Notes: generated by a model not told the origin, from the letters alone. A DNA stretch of 64,000 bases from Kribbella antiqua (GCF_004345665.1 NZ_SLWR01000005.1:372001-436000), one strand, 5' to 3'; positions 1 through 8,874 are shown, numbered from the stretch's first letter. A program made the numbers and translations.

Positions 1-2
1 TC

Positions 3-122
3 GCCACCTGCCGGCACGAACCGCCGGTCGCGCACCACGGCCAGATCCTGGCCGCCCGCCGCCAGAAACGCGACGAGTTCCTGGCCCAGGCAATGCAGCA
101 GTCCGGCAACGAGGAGGCGTGA
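3..122 (+). CDS. C-terminal fragment of an unidentified protein (5' end outside window)
   Basis: An open frame runs from the window edge to a TGA at 120-122 and encodes the last 39 residues of a protein ending in SGNEEA. The tail is hydrophilic and holds no motif I can assign. Its last codons contain GAGGAGG, which serves as the ribosome binding site of the next gene, so the two genes are probably one operon. Confidence 0.5.
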   Translation, partial: ATCRHEPPVAHHGQILAARRQKRDEFLAQAMQQSGNEEA

Positions 123-124
123 CG

Positions 125-1102
125 ATGGCAACCACCCAGTCCGACCGGCCGGCCAGCCCTTTCGTCGAGCCATGGGAACCGTCGCAGCGGACCATCTTCG
201 TCACCGCGATCGTGGTCGCCCTGATCGCCTCACTCAGTACGGCGAACTTCGTCGCACAACGGATCTGGTTCACCCCGGAGGCCGCGGTCAAGGGCTACTA
301 CGGTGCACTCGCCGACCGCGATGCGGCGAAGGCAGCGTCGTACCTGAGCAATAACGACACAACCTTGGCGGCCGCCCTCATCAGCTCGGACAAGTACGTG
401 CCGCCGAGCGGTCTGAAGGTGGACAGCATCCGGGAGGACGACGAGGATAGCAAGGGCCGGAGTGCCCAGGTCGATTTCTCCATCGGCGACACCAAGGCGA
501 CGGGCTCGATGTCACTGCGCCGGAGTGAAGATTTGTCGTGGGGCCTCTTCCGCGGCTGGGACATCACGGGCAACCGCCCGGCGCTCCAGATCAGCAGCTC
601 GATCCCGGTCGACGTACAGGTGAACGGACAACGGGTGGATCTCGAGTCCGGCGACCTCAACGTCTTCCCCGGCCGGTACGTCGTTCAGGTCGCTGACAAC
701 CCACTGGTGGAAAGCGACCCAGTCAGCGTCGACGCCGGCTTCGAGAACGTCGAGGTCCAGCTCGCTCCGCGGATCAAGTCGACGATCGAGACGGAAGCGC
801 AGGCGCAGATCAAGGCATACCTGAAGCAGTGCCTGACCGAAGCGACCAAGCCGGAGCACAGCTGCCCGTTCTCGTTCGGCTATTCCGACATCACCAACCC
901 GGTCTGGCGGATCGACACCTACCCGACCGTCGAACTCGAGCTGGATTCCAGCGGCGAAGGCATCGTCGTGCACTCCAACACCGAGGGCGAAGCCACTGTG
1001 ACGGGAACGTACGACGGCGCCCCTTACACCGACACCGATACGTTCAGCGTCAGTGGCACCATCACGGTCGACCAGGGCAAGGTCACCTTCCAACCCGAGT
1101 AA
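125..1102 (+). CDS. Membrane-anchored hypothetical protein
   Basis: The 325-residue product has a short cytoplasmic N-terminus, one membrane helix at about residues 23-45, and a long extracytoplasmic region. The segment just after the helix (EAAVKGYYGALADRDAAKAA) looks like the start of an NTF2-like or DUF4878-type fold, and the rest resembles surface-exposed beta domains. I cannot assign a function. ATG at 125 is chosen because GAGGAGG ends 7 bases upstream. A GTG at 119 overlaps the previous stop but sits too close to that site. Confidence 0.75.
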   Translation: MATTQSDRPASPFVEPWEPSQRTIFVTAIVVALIASLSTANFVAQRIWFTPEAAVKGYYGALADRDAAKAASYLSNNDTTLAAALISSDKYVPPSGLKVDSIREDDEDSKGRSAQVDFSIGDTKATGSMSLRRSEDLSWGLFRGWDITGNRPALQISSSIPVDVQVNGQRVDLESGDLNVFPGRYVVQVADNPLVESDPVSVDAGFENVEVQLAPRIKSTIETEAQAQIKAYLKQCLTEATKPEHSCPFSFGYSDITNPVWRIDTYPTVELELDSSGEGIVVHSNTEGEATVTGTYDGAPYTDTDTFSVSGTITVDQGKVTFQPE

Positions 1103-1114
1103 GCCCTTCGCTGG

Positions 1115-1801
1115 TCAGGGCTTGGTCGCACCGAGGGCGGTCGTGTAGATCGCCTTCATTGTGGGCCAGTTCGTGACCAGCGATGAGGCGTAGAGGACGT
1201 AGTCGACTCGGCCGACGCGCCAGTAGATGGAGTTGACGTGCTTGCGGCCGGCGGCGGTGTTGAACTCGAACTCCCAGGTGACTGATTCGTGGCCGCGCCA
1301 CTTGCCGGGTGTGAGGGCCAGGCGTTGGTAACCGGGGTACTTGCCGGCGAAGCCTCGCTCGCCTTGCGTCTGGATTGCGAGTAGAGAACCGGGTGGCGAG
1401 GCGGAACCGCCGTACCGGAGGAAGCTTGTCGGTTGTGCTGGATTGGTTGCCTGCATGGCGGTGCTTCGGTTCGCCTGGGGCTTGGCCGGCCATCCGGATG
1501 GGATCAATGTCGTGAGACCGCCCGGCGCCGAGGCTGGCTGGAAGCCCGCCGGTACGCCGGGTTTGGTGGGGGACGGCGTGGTCGGCGAGGGCGACGATGT
1601 GGGGGTGGTCGGCTCCGACGGCTCAACGGTCGGGGTGGTCGATGGGGTTGTGCTGGCCGGGGTTGAAGAAGTTGGCGGGGCCGCGGTCGCTTCACCGTCC
1701 GAGGAGCGTGCGACCAGCAACGTCGTACCGACGAGTGCGCAGGCCGTCAGGTTCGCTGCGAGTGCGATCACGGCCAACTTGCCGGAACTCACGCCACTCA
1801 T
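1115..1801 (-). CDS. Secreted or membrane-anchored hypothetical protein with Thr/Ser/Pro linker
   Basis: The 228-residue product has a hydrophobic N-terminal segment at about residues 9-30 (signal anchor). A linker of almost only T, S, P and E follows (about residues 38-80), then a compact C-terminal domain. The layout is typical of actinobacterial exported proteins in which a flexible linker holds a sensory or binding domain away from the membrane. The ATG at 1801 has GGGGAG upstream. It converges on the preceding plus-strand gene with 12 bases between and diverges from the next one. Function unknown. Confidence 0.7.
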   Translation of the reverse strand: MSGVSSGKLAVIALAANLTACALVGTTLLVARSSDGEATAAPPTSSTPASTTPSTTPTVEPSEPTTPTSSPSPTTPSPTKPGVPAGFQPASAPGGLTTLIPSGWPAKPQANRSTAMQATNPAQPTSFLRYGGSASPPGSLLAIQTQGERGFAGKYPGYQRLALTPGKWRGHESVTWEFEFNTAAGRKHVNSIYWRVGRVDYVLYASSLVTNWPTMKAIYTTALGATKP

Positions 1802-1901
1802 CGCTCCCCCAGAGCCTCGAGATCGCCTGAAGGCTAGGCTACCTGGAGCATCCGCGGGCACACTGGTTGCGACGGCGGGTTGCTCACGAGTGGGGACGTG
1901 A

Positions 1902-2414
1902 ATGGTTGAGCACGAGGATTCGGCGGCCGCGGTCCAGCGGCTGCATCAGGAACTACTCGCGCGACCGGACGACAACGAGCTCCGGACGCAACTGGCCTGG
2001 GCTCTCCGGCGGATGACCGAGGAGTCGCTCGCGACGACCGTCTATCAGGTGCGGGTGATCGCCAGCCAACGGCAACGCGACCTGTGCCGGGACGCGGCCG
2101 CGCGCATCCGCGACCTCGCTCCCTGGGACGGCGAGCTTCAGGCCTTTGCCAACGGAATGTCCGCCGAGGTCGAGCAAGGCGGTCGATGGATCTGGGAGCG
2201 CAAGCCGTTGGCGTACACACTCGCCGCATGCTTCGTCGCCATCGGCCTGGCGCTGGCCGTCACCGGCGGCCTCACCGACAACATCCCCCTGATCGTCGCC
2301 GCCGGCGTCCTCAGCAGCGCCGCCCTGGCCGGCGTCGTCCTCATCTTCCGCAAGCAGGCGTGGCGCATCACCGCCCGCGAGGCCCAACCACACCTCGCGT
2401 ACGCCGGAATCTGA
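1902..2414 (+). CDS. Small membrane protein with helical N-terminal domain
   Basis: The 170-residue product has a charged, helical, TPR-like N-terminal half (repeated Leu/Ala/Arg helices to about residue 95). Two membrane helices follow at about residues 102-122 and 128-148, then a short basic tail. I do not recognise the family. It is divergent from the secreted hypothetical gene on the left. The downstream 230 bases hold a repeat cluster. Confidence 0.65.
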   Translation: MVEHEDSAAAVQRLHQELLARPDDNELRTQLAWALRRMTEESLATTVYQVRVIASQRQRDLCRDAAARIRDLAPWDGELQAFANGMSAEVEQGGRWIWERKPLAYTLAACFVAIGLALAVTGGLTDNIPLIVAAGVLSSAALAGVVLIFRKQAWRITAREAQPHLAYAGI

Positions 2415-2430
2415 CCCGCCCCAGCACCCC

Positions 2431-2540
2431 GCCGTACTCGCGGAAGCATGCATCCGTATCGCGGAAGTCCTCCGCGGGAGGCGTCGGCCGTACTCGAGGA
2501 AGCCCTGCTCGCGGAAGCGCTCTAGCGTAATGCGGAAGCC
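2431..2540. repeat. Cluster of five degenerate CGGAAG-ended repeats
   Basis: The gap before the luciferase-like gene carries five related words ending at about 2446, 2467, 2502, 2517 and 2537. They resemble CCGTACTCGCGGAAGC, with spacings of 21, 35, 15 and 20 bases. The second, ATCCGTATCGCGGAAG at 2452-2467, matches the core of the palindromes found across the purine island (TTTCCG-N5-CGGAAA). Function is unknown; regulator binding is one possibility. Confidence 0.45.
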
Positions 2541-2608
2541 AGGCGGGCGGATGTGGTGCTCGGGCAGGATGGAATGACGCGGCGGGGATTGGCGTTGAGG
2601 TGGGCATT

Positions 2609-2630
2609 GGTAGTTTAATCGTGAACTACC
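2609..2630. promoter_or_regulatory. Perfect inverted repeat, candidate operator of the monooxygenase pair
   Basis: GGTAGTT (2609-2615) and AACTACC (2624-2630) are exact inverted arms around an 8-base AT-rich centre. The palindrome ends 16 bases before the ATG of the flavin monooxygenase, where it would cover promoter or transcript start. The shape suits a MarR- or HxlR-type dimer. No such regulator gene is adjacent, so the binding protein is unknown. Confidence 0.45.
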
Positions 2631-2646
2631 CAGTTGAGGAGGACAG

Positions 2647-3759
2647 ATGCAGTTCGGTGTGTTCACCGTCGGTGACGTGACCGAGGACCCGACGACCGGC
2701 CGGACCGTGAGTGAGGCCGAGCGGATCAAGGCGATGGTCGCGATCGCGCTGAAGGCGGAAGAGGTCGGGCTGGACGTGTTCGCGCAGGGTGAGCACCACA
2801 ACCCGCCGTTCGTCCCGTCGTCGCCGACCACGCAGCTCGGGTTCATCGCCGCGAAGACGTCGAAGCTCATCCTGTCCACCGCGACCACGCTGATCACCAC
2901 CAACGACCCGGTGAAGATCGCCGAGGACTACGCGATGCTGCAGCACCTGTCCGACGGACGGGTCGACCTGATGATGGGTCGCGGCAACACCGGCCCGGTC
3001 TACCCGTGGTTCGGCCAGGACATCCGCAACGGCATCGCGCTGGCAGTCGAGAACTACGCACTGCTGCGCCGGTTGTGGCGCGAGGACGTGGTCGACTGGG
3101 AGGGCAAGTTCCGTACGCCGCTACAGGGGTTCACGTCGACACCCCGGCCGCTCGACGGCGTACCGCCGTTCGTCTGGCACGGGTCGATCCGTTCGCCGGA
3201 GATCGCCGAGCAGGCCGCGTACTACGGTGACGGGTTCTTCCACAACAACATCTTCTGGCCGGTGACGCACACCAAGCGGATGATCGAGCTCTACCGGACC
3301 CGCTTCGAGCATTACGGTCACGGCGCCGCGGATCAGGCGATCGTGGGAGTCGGCGGTCAGGTGTTCATGCGCAAGAACTCGCAGGACGCCGTACGGGAGT
3401 TCAGGCCGTACTTCGACAACGCGCCGGTGTATGGGCACGGGCCGTCGCTGGAGGACTTCAGCCGGGAGACGCCGCTGACGGTCGGGAGTCCGCAGCAGGT
3501 GATCGAGCGGACGTTGTCGTTCCGGGAGCACTTCGGTGACTACCAGCGGCAGTTGTTCCTGATGGACCACGCGGGCCTGCCGTTGAAGACGGTGCTGGAG
3601 CAGCTGGACATTCTCGGGTCGGAGGTTGTTCCGGTACTGCGGAAGGAGTTCGCGGCGAAGCGGCCGGCGCATGTGCCGGACGCGCCGACGCACGCGTCGC
3701 TGAAGGCCGCGGCCGAACGGGCGCACGACCTGGAGACGATCGAGGAGCCGTCGGTATGA
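2647..3759 (+). CDS. LLM-class flavin-dependent monooxygenase, CE1758 family
   Basis: The 370-residue product has the bacterial-luciferase-like TIM-barrel signature: N-terminal FGVFTVGD, the GEHHNPPFVPSSP segment, and the LSDGRVDLMMGRGNTG motif that frames the flavin pocket. Members use reduced FMN to oxygenate small substrates; the substrate here is unknown. A strong GAGGAGGA ribosome site precedes ATG 2647. The stop overlaps the start of an FMN reductase by ATGA, so oxygenase and flavin supplier are translationally coupled. This two-gene layout is characteristic of the CE1758/CE1759 pair. Confidence 0.85.
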   Translation: MQFGVFTVGDVTEDPTTGRTVSEAERIKAMVAIALKAEEVGLDVFAQGEHHNPPFVPSSPTTQLGFIAAKTSKLILSTATTLITTNDPVKIAEDYAMLQHLSDGRVDLMMGRGNTGPVYPWFGQDIRNGIALAVENYALLRRLWREDVVDWEGKFRTPLQGFTSTPRPLDGVPPFVWHGSIRSPEIAEQAAYYGDGFFHNNIFWPVTHTKRMIELYRTRFEHYGHGAADQAIVGVGGQVFMRKNSQDAVREFRPYFDNAPVYGHGPSLEDFSRETPLTVGSPQQVIERTLSFREHFGDYQRQLFLMDHAGLPLKTVLEQLDILGSEVVPVLRKEFAAKRPAHVPDAPTHASLKAAAERAHDLETIEEPSV

Positions 3760-4358
3760 CCGAACGTGTGATTGCCGTGGTGACGGCCGGGCTGACGACA
3801 CCCTCGTCGTCCCGGCTGCTCGCCGACCAGCTGGCTGCCGCCGTTCGCGACGAGCTGTCCGGTCGCGGGGTCGAGGCCCGGATCGAGGTCATCGAGGTGC
3901 GCGACCACGCGCACGACCTGACGAACAACCTGCTCACCGGCTTCCCTTCCACCGAGTTGCGAGAGGTGCTCGACACGGTCGCCGCGGCTGATGCCCTGAT
4001 CGCCGTCACGCCGACCTTCAGCGCGTCGTACAGCGGACTCTTCAAGATGTTCTTCGACGTACTCGACGACAAGGCCCTGGCCGGCAAGCCGGTCCTCCTG
4101 GGCGCGACCGGCGGCACCGAACGCCACTCCCTGGTGCTCGACTTCGCCCTCCGCCCTCTGTTCGCCTACCTGAAGGCCCTCCCGGTCGCCACCGGCGTCT
4201 ACGCCGCCTCCACCGACTGGGGCACCGGCGCCACCAACCTGCGCACCCGCATAACCCAAGCCGCCACCGAACTGGTAGCCGCCCTCAACCATGAGCCAGC
4301 CCACCAGACCGACCCCTACGAAAACCCCACCCCCTTCGAAGACCTCCTCAACAGCTAA
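3756..4358 (+). CDS. NADPH-dependent FMN reductase, CE1759 family
   Basis: The 200-residue product is a flavodoxin-like FMN reductase. The N-terminus (VTAGLTTPSSSRLLADQLA) is the phosphate-binding loop, and the central segment ITPTFSASYSGLFKMFFDVL is the flavin/dimer region of this family. It probably provides reduced FMN to the monooxygenase whose stop it overlaps. Its last codons overlap the convergent TetR gene by 4 bases. Confidence 0.85.
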   Translation: MTERVIAVVTAGLTTPSSSRLLADQLAAAVRDELSGRGVEARIEVIEVRDHAHDLTNNLLTGFPSTELREVLDTVAAADALIAVTPTFSASYSGLFKMFFDVLDDKALAGKPVLLGATGGTERHSLVLDFALRPLFAYLKALPVATGVYAASTDWGTGATNLRTRITQAATELVAALNHEPAHQTDPYENPTPFEDLLNS

Positions 4359-5122
4359 CGCTCGGCGATCAGCAGAGCGATACCGTCGAGGATGCGGGCC
4401 AGGCCGAACTGCAGCGCGTGCGCCGGGTCGATGATGGATTGGAAGTGTTCGCCTACTGAGGTGCCGACGCGGCCGGCGACTGGGAAGCGGTTGGCGGCGC
4501 CGGACATGACGTGGGTGAGGGTGGGGGAGATTTCGCGCCACCATTCCTGGTCGGAGAGGCCGGTCTCGCGCTGGGTGCGGAGTTGTTCGGCGCCGGCGCG
4601 GGCGGTGCCGTGGACGTGGGTGAGGACGAGGGTGAGGGCCGAGTCCATCTCGACGTCGGTGAGGCCCAGACCGTCCAAGGGGCGGAGCTCGGCTTCGTAC
4701 TTCAGGGTGATGTTGGGGCCGAGCGCGTTCCGCATGGTCGGGACCTCGTGGATCCACGGATGCTTCACCAGCACATCCCAGTTGCGCTGAGCAATGAATT
4801 CCAGCGCGCCGCGCCAGCCTCCTGATTGCCTGGCCGGCTCGTCGACGTCGGCGTACAGGTCGCCGTACACCCGGTCGAACATCAGGTCCGTCAGCTCGCC
4901 TTTGCCGGGTACGTGCGTGTAGAGCGACATGGTGCCGACCTTCAGCTGCTCGGCGACCATCCGCATCGACACCGCCTCGAGGCCGTTCGCGTCGGCCAGC
5001 TCGATCGCGGTGCCGACGATCGAACGCACCGTCAGGCCGGACCGGCCTGCCTTCGTGTGACTGCCCCACAGCAGCGCCAGACTGCGCGCCGGATCGGGCG
5101 CGGCCGTCTTCTTCGGACTCAA
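4355..5122 (-). CDS. TetR-family regulator with TetR_C_1-type ligand domain
   Basis: The 255-residue protein has an N-terminal helix-turn-helix (about residues 30-75, including SMRMVAEQLKVGTMSLYTHVPGK). Its large C-terminal domain is of the tetracycline-repressor type. It is divergent from a Drr-type ABC exporter and probably represses it until a toxic ligand binds. The start is TTG at 5122, supported by GGAG 8 bases upstream; the first internal ATG would cut into the HTH. A palindrome in the shared gap is its likely operator. Confidence 0.85.
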   Translation of the reverse strand: MSPKKTAAPDPARSLALLWGSHTKAGRSGLTVRSIVGTAIELADANGLEAVSMRMVAEQLKVGTMSLYTHVPGKGELTDLMFDRVYGDLYADVDEPARQSGGWRGALEFIAQRNWDVLVKHPWIHEVPTMRNALGPNITLKYEAELRPLDGLGLTDVEMDSALTLVLTHVHGTARAGAEQLRTQRETGLSDQEWWREISPTLTHVMSGAANRFPVAGRVGTSVGEHFQSIIDPAHALQFGLARILDGIALLIAER

Positions 5123-5172
5123 GGGACAAGCTCCAACCGGTCGTCGTTGCCTTGATCGTACCCGAGTCGTAC

Positions 5173-5187
5173 AGTGTACGGTACACT
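5173..5187. promoter_or_regulatory. TetR operator candidate AGTGTAC-G-GTACACT
   Basis: AGTGTAC (5173-5179) and GTACACT (5181-5187) form a perfect 15-base palindrome with a single central base. It lies between the divergent TetR gene and the ABC exporter, about 50 bases from the TTG of the repressor and 29 from the GTG of the ATPase. It could control both genes. Confidence 0.65.
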
Positions 5188-5215
5188 CTACGGTTCAACC
5201 GGTGAGAGGTGGGAA

Positions 5216-6163
5216 GTGACTACGGAACGCGTGATCGAGGCCGTCGGCGTACGGAAGAACTACAAGGGCGGCACTGAGGGGGCAGGTCTGAACGGTTTCG
5301 ACCTGGAGGTCACGGCCGGCACTGTGACAGGCCTGCTCGGCCCGAACGGCGCCGGCAAGACAACGGCGGTGCGGATCCTGTCCACACTGCTCGAGCTGGA
5401 TTCTGGTACGGCGACAATCGCGGGGTACGACGTACGTCGCCAGGGTGCGGAGGTACGTCGCCGGATCGGGCTCGTCGGCCAGCACGCAGCGGTCGACGAG
5501 ATCCTCACCGGACGGCAGAACCTGGTCATGTTCGGCCGGCTCAACCACCTCGGCCACGCGGCCGCGGTACGTCGGGCTGACGATCTGCTGGAGCGATTCA
5601 GCCTGACCGACGCCGCCGGCCAGCCGGTCGGGAAATACTCCGGCGGGATGCGCCGGCGACTAGACCTGGCCGCGAGTCTGATCGTGGCGCCGAAGGTGTT
5701 GTTCGTCGACGAGCCGACCACCGGGCTGGACCCGGCCGGCCGGCTGGAGGTGTGGTCCGCCGTACGGCAACTGGTCGACGGCGGGACGACGGTGCTGCTG
5801 ACCACGCAATACCTGGAGGAGGCGGATCAGCTGGCGAACCGGATTTCGATGCTCAAGGCAGGGAAAGTCGTTGCCGAGGGCACTCCTGATGAACTCAAGA
5901 CCCAACTCGGGTCCGACTGGCTGGATCTGGTACTCGCGGATCCGGCGGATGTTGCCCGGGTCATCCAGCTGGCGGAACCCCTTGCAGACGGTGAGATCCG
6001 GGTGAACGAAGTACGGATCAGCGTGCCGGTGAAGGATCGCACCAGAGCACTGGTGACGATGGCGAATTCGTTGCATGAGGCAAAGATCGATCCGGAGGAC
6101 ATCACGTTGCGCAGACCGACGCTGGACGAAGTGTTCCTCCACCTGACTGGAGCCGCAGCGTGA
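5216..6163 (+). CDS. ABC transporter ATP-binding protein, DrrA-like
   Basis: The 315-residue ATPase has Walker A GPNGAGKTT, the ABC signature YSGGMRRRLDLA, Walker B VLFVDEPTTGLDP and an H-loop region replaced by LLTTQYLEEADQL, as in the daunorubicin-resistance DrrA family. It should power the exporter formed with the permease that follows. The start is taken as GTG 5216, after GAGAGG. An upstream in-frame GTG at 5174 falls inside the operator palindrome. Likely induced through the divergent TetR protein. Confidence 0.9.
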   Translation: MTTERVIEAVGVRKNYKGGTEGAGLNGFDLEVTAGTVTGLLGPNGAGKTTAVRILSTLLELDSGTATIAGYDVRRQGAEVRRRIGLVGQHAAVDEILTGRQNLVMFGRLNHLGHAAAVRRADDLLERFSLTDAAGQPVGKYSGGMRRRLDLAASLIVAPKVLFVDEPTTGLDPAGRLEVWSAVRQLVDGGTTVLLTTQYLEEADQLANRISMLKAGKVVAEGTPDELKTQLGSDWLDLVLADPADVARVIQLAEPLADGEIRVNEVRISVPVKDRTRALVTMANSLHEAKIDPEDITLRRPTLDEVFLHLTGAAA

Positions 6164-6954
6164 CGGCCTTCGGTTGGGCGCTGGCAGACAGTTGGACGAT
6201 CGCGCGCCGGACGCTGGTGCACTGGCGGATGCAGCCGGGGATGGTGCTGTTCAACTGGTTCTTCCCGGTGCTGATGCTGCTGATGTTCGGCGGGCTGCTC
6301 GGCGGCGCGATGGAGTTCCCGGACGGCGACTCGTACTACGAACTGCTCGTGCCGGGCATCTTCGCGTTGGGGATGCTGTTCGGGCTCGAAGGCACCATGA
6401 CGGCAGTGACCGAGGACAAGTCCAAGGGCGTAACGGATCGGTTCAGGTCGTTGCCGATGAGCTCGGCGGCCGTCGTACTCGGGCGGTGTATCGCGGACAT
6501 GCTCGACTCGGCGGTGACACTGATCGTGCTGGTCGCGGCCGGGTTGGCGCTCGGGTGGCGGTGGCATGAGGGGTTGCCGGCGGCGCTGGCGGCGTTCGGG
6601 TTGCTGTTGCTGCTGAGGTTCGCGTTGCTGTGGGTGGGGATCTTCATCGGGCTGACGGTGAAGAACGCGCAGAGCGTGACGATGGTGCAGGTGCTGGTGT
6701 GGCCGGTCGGCTTCTTCTCCAGCGCTTTCGTCGCCACCTCCACCATGCCGGACTGGCTGGGCACGATCGCCCAGTGGAACCCGCTGTCGGCGACGGCCAC
6801 CGCGTCCCGGACGCTCTTCGGCAACCCCGATCCCTCGGCCTCAGCAACCTGGATCGGGACGCACGCCGAGGTAGCGGCCGTCCTCGCGCCTCTGCTGCTG
6901 ATCGCGATCTTCCTCCCGCTGTCCGCTCACCGGTTCCGTACCCTCTCCCGCTGA
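6160..6954 (+). CDS. ABC-2 type transporter permease, DrrB-like
   Basis: The 264-residue protein has about six membrane helices and the ABC2 membrane signature near residues 85-100 (TDRFRSLPMSSAAVVLGR), as in drug-exporting DrrB permeases. It starts at GTG 6160, overlapping the ATPase stop, and pairs with that ATPase. A strong hairpin follows the stop and closes the operon. The transported compound is not evident. Confidence 0.9.
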   Translation: MTAFGWALADSWTIARRTLVHWRMQPGMVLFNWFFPVLMLLMFGGLLGGAMEFPDGDSYYELLVPGIFALGMLFGLEGTMTAVTEDKSKGVTDRFRSLPMSSAAVVLGRCIADMLDSAVTLIVLVAAGLALGWRWHEGLPAALAAFGLLLLLRFALLWVGIFIGLTVKNAQSVTMVQVLVWPVGFFSSAFVATSTMPDWLGTIAQWNPLSATATASRTLFGNPDPSASATWIGTHAEVAAVLAPLLLIAIFLPLSAHRFRTLSR

Positions 6955-6960
6955 ACCTTT

Positions 6961-6993
6961 CCCGCCCAACCCGCGTGAATCGGGTTGGGCGGG
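6961..6993 (+). terminator. Strong hairpin after the ABC exporter
   Basis: CCCGCCCAACCCG (6961-6973) pairs exactly with CGGGTTGGGCGGG (6981-6993) around a 7-base loop. No T-run follows, as is common in actinobacterial terminators. It begins 7 bases after the permease stop. Confidence 0.75.
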
Positions 6994-7010
6994 ATGGGTA
7001 AGGGGTGTAG

Positions 7011-7907
7011 GTGGACGTGCGCGACGGATTCGGGTGGCGAGCTGCTTGGCGGCTTGCCTATCTGGCTGAGCGCTTTGCCGGAGCATCCGCGGCCCGACGA
7101 GTGGCACGGGGTGTCGGAGCCGTCGAGGGACTGACTGATCGTGGCGTGCGCCGGATAGCCCTGCGGATCTCGCCTCGCCTGGCTATGGCCAACCCCGGCC
7201 TGGTGAAGGTGTCGCCGGGGTGGGCGACACAGGTCGTCGTACGGCGGCAAGGAGTGCAACTCGAGCTGGACCTGCGGGACAACTTGCAGGCGGTGCTGTA
7301 CTACGCCGGGCGGTATGAGCCTGCTGTCCAGCGATTCTTACGTGGCGAGCTCCAGCGAGGGGACGTCGTACTCGATGTGGGAGCCAACATCGGGGTGCAT
7401 GCGCTGACTGTGGCTAAGCGGCTGCAGGAGCTGGGTGGTGGGCGGGTAATCGCGTTCGAGCCGGCTGCGGACTGCCTGGCGAAGCTGACTACGGCTGCAG
7501 AGCGCAACGGGCTGCAGGTAGAGGTCGTGCCGGCGGCGTTGGGTGAGCGGAGGCAGCACGCGGCTCTGCGGGCTGATAGCCGGTACGACGTTGCTGACGC
7601 TGGTGTGCGCTCGCTCTACGGCGACGGTGACGTGGTGCAGGAGGTGCCAGTGCTCCGGCTCGACGACTGGGCCAGGGAGAACGGTCTGGATCGGCTGGAC
7701 GTCGTCAAGCTCGACATAGAGGGTGGTGAGATCGCAGCACTGTCCGGAGCCGCTCACACGCTGACACGACTGCAGCCGCGCGCACTGCTCGTGGAGGACA
7801 AGCGGGCGGACCTGAGCGCGCGACTGCACGCCGTACTGGATGAGCTGGGGTATCGGCCGACCGGTGAGGAGCTGGACCACAACGCCCTGTTCCGGCCCGC
7901 TGGGTAG
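7011..7907 (+). CDS. FkbM-family SAM-dependent methyltransferase
   Basis: The 298-residue product carries the FkbM-type Rossmann core: DVVLDVGANIGVHAL (SAM-binding motif I), an acidic strand end VIAFEPAADC, and the family's VVKLDIEGGE motif near residue 233. Members O-methylate sugars or polyketides, but no biosynthetic partner lies nearby. The start is GTG 7011, after AAGGGG. It follows the exporter terminator and seems monocistronic. Confidence 0.8.
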   Translation: MDVRDGFGWRAAWRLAYLAERFAGASAARRVARGVGAVEGLTDRGVRRIALRISPRLAMANPGLVKVSPGWATQVVVRRQGVQLELDLRDNLQAVLYYAGRYEPAVQRFLRGELQRGDVVLDVGANIGVHALTVAKRLQELGGGRVIAFEPAADCLAKLTTAAERNGLQVEVVPAALGERRQHAALRADSRYDVADAGVRSLYGDGDVVQEVPVLRLDDWARENGLDRLDVVKLDIEGGEIAALSGAAHTLTRLQPRALLVEDKRADLSARLHAVLDELGYRPTGEELDHNALFRPAG

Positions 7908-8012
7908 CGGGTTATGTAATGGATGGCCCGTTATTGGGCGCTATCGGGGAAATAGCCCGCCATCCGAGGTGGACGCCTGCGATACAAGCGCTTTCCAGCC
8001 AGCATCAGTTGC

Positions 8013-8780
8013 TTACGGCATCAACTGGCCGCCGTTGACCTCGATGATCTGCCCGGTGACATAGGAGCTCATCCGGTCGGAGGCGAGGAACAGGATGGTG
8101 CCGACGCACTCGTGCGGCGTGCCGGTGCGGCCCATCGGGATGGTCGCGATCATCCCGGTCATCTGCTCGTCACCGGTGTGCCGCTCGTGGAACGGCGTCT
8201 TGATCACACCGGGTGAGATCGCGTTGACCCGGATGCCTTCCGGCGCGAGCTCCTTTGCCAGGCCGCGGGTGAAGGTGCTGACCGCGCCCTTGCTGGTCGC
8301 GTACACGACCGACCCGCCGCCACCGCCGTGCCGCCCGGCGATCGAGGTCACGTTGATGATGTTGCCGCCGCCCTGCGCGCGGAACACCGGCACGATCCGG
8401 CGGCTGAGCGCGAACACCGAGGTCAGGTTCACGTCCAGGATCCGGTGGAACTCCTCGTCTGGTACGTCGGTGACCGGCGAGCGGTTGATCAGATCACCGG
8501 CGTTGTTCACCAGTACGTCGATCCGCCCGTGCTTGGCCAGGACGTCGTCGATGAGCTTCCCGGCCGAGGCGGGATCGGCGAGATCCGCCTGATGCACCGA
8601 CCCCGACCCACCGGCCGTCTGCACTGCTCCGAGGGTGTGCTTCGCGCCCTCCTCGTTCTGGTGGTAATGCAGCGCGAGCGTGGCACCCGTCTCCGCGAAC
8701 CCGACCGCCGCCGCGGCCCCGATCCCACTGCTGGCCCCGGTGACCACCACAACCTGATCCCTGAAATCCAGATATCCCAT
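8013..8780 (-). CDS. Short-chain dehydrogenase/reductase (classical SDR)
   Basis: The 255-residue protein has the cofactor motif TGASSGIG near residue 14, NNAG at about 90, the catalytic Ser/Tyr-x3-Lys (VVYATSKGA) and the C-terminal PGxxxTPF region. It oxidises or reduces a hydroxyl or carbonyl group with NAD(P)(H); the substrate is unknown. ATG 8780 has GGGAGAGGA upstream. It is divergent from the GNAT gene across a CGTACG repeat. Confidence 0.9.
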   Translation of the reverse strand: MGYLDFRDQVVVVTGASSGIGAAAAVGFAETGATLALHYHQNEEGAKHTLGAVQTAGGSGSVHQADLADPASAGKLIDDVLAKHGRIDVLVNNAGDLINRSPVTDVPDEEFHRILDVNLTSVFALSRRIVPVFRAQGGGNIINVTSIAGRHGGGGGSVVYATSKGAVSTFTRGLAKELAPEGIRVNAISPGVIKTPFHERHTGDEQMTGMIATIPMGRTGTPHECVGTILFLASDRMSSYVTGQIIEVNGGQLMP

Positions 8781-8839
8781 GCGTCTTATCCTCTCCCAAG
8801 GCCGCCGGTCTGGTCGGGCCGGTCGATGTCGCCTGCGCT

Positions 8840-8874
8840 CGTACGGCGTACGGCGTACGTCGTACGTCGTACGG
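8840..8874. repeat. Five tandem 7-base CGTACGK units
   Basis: CGTACGG, CGTACGG, CGTACGT, CGTACGT and CGTACGG follow one another without gaps in the divergent SDR/GNAT promoter region. Each unit contains the self-complementary CGTACG. The array could bind a regulator or simply be slippage of a word favoured in this genome. Confidence 0.7.
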
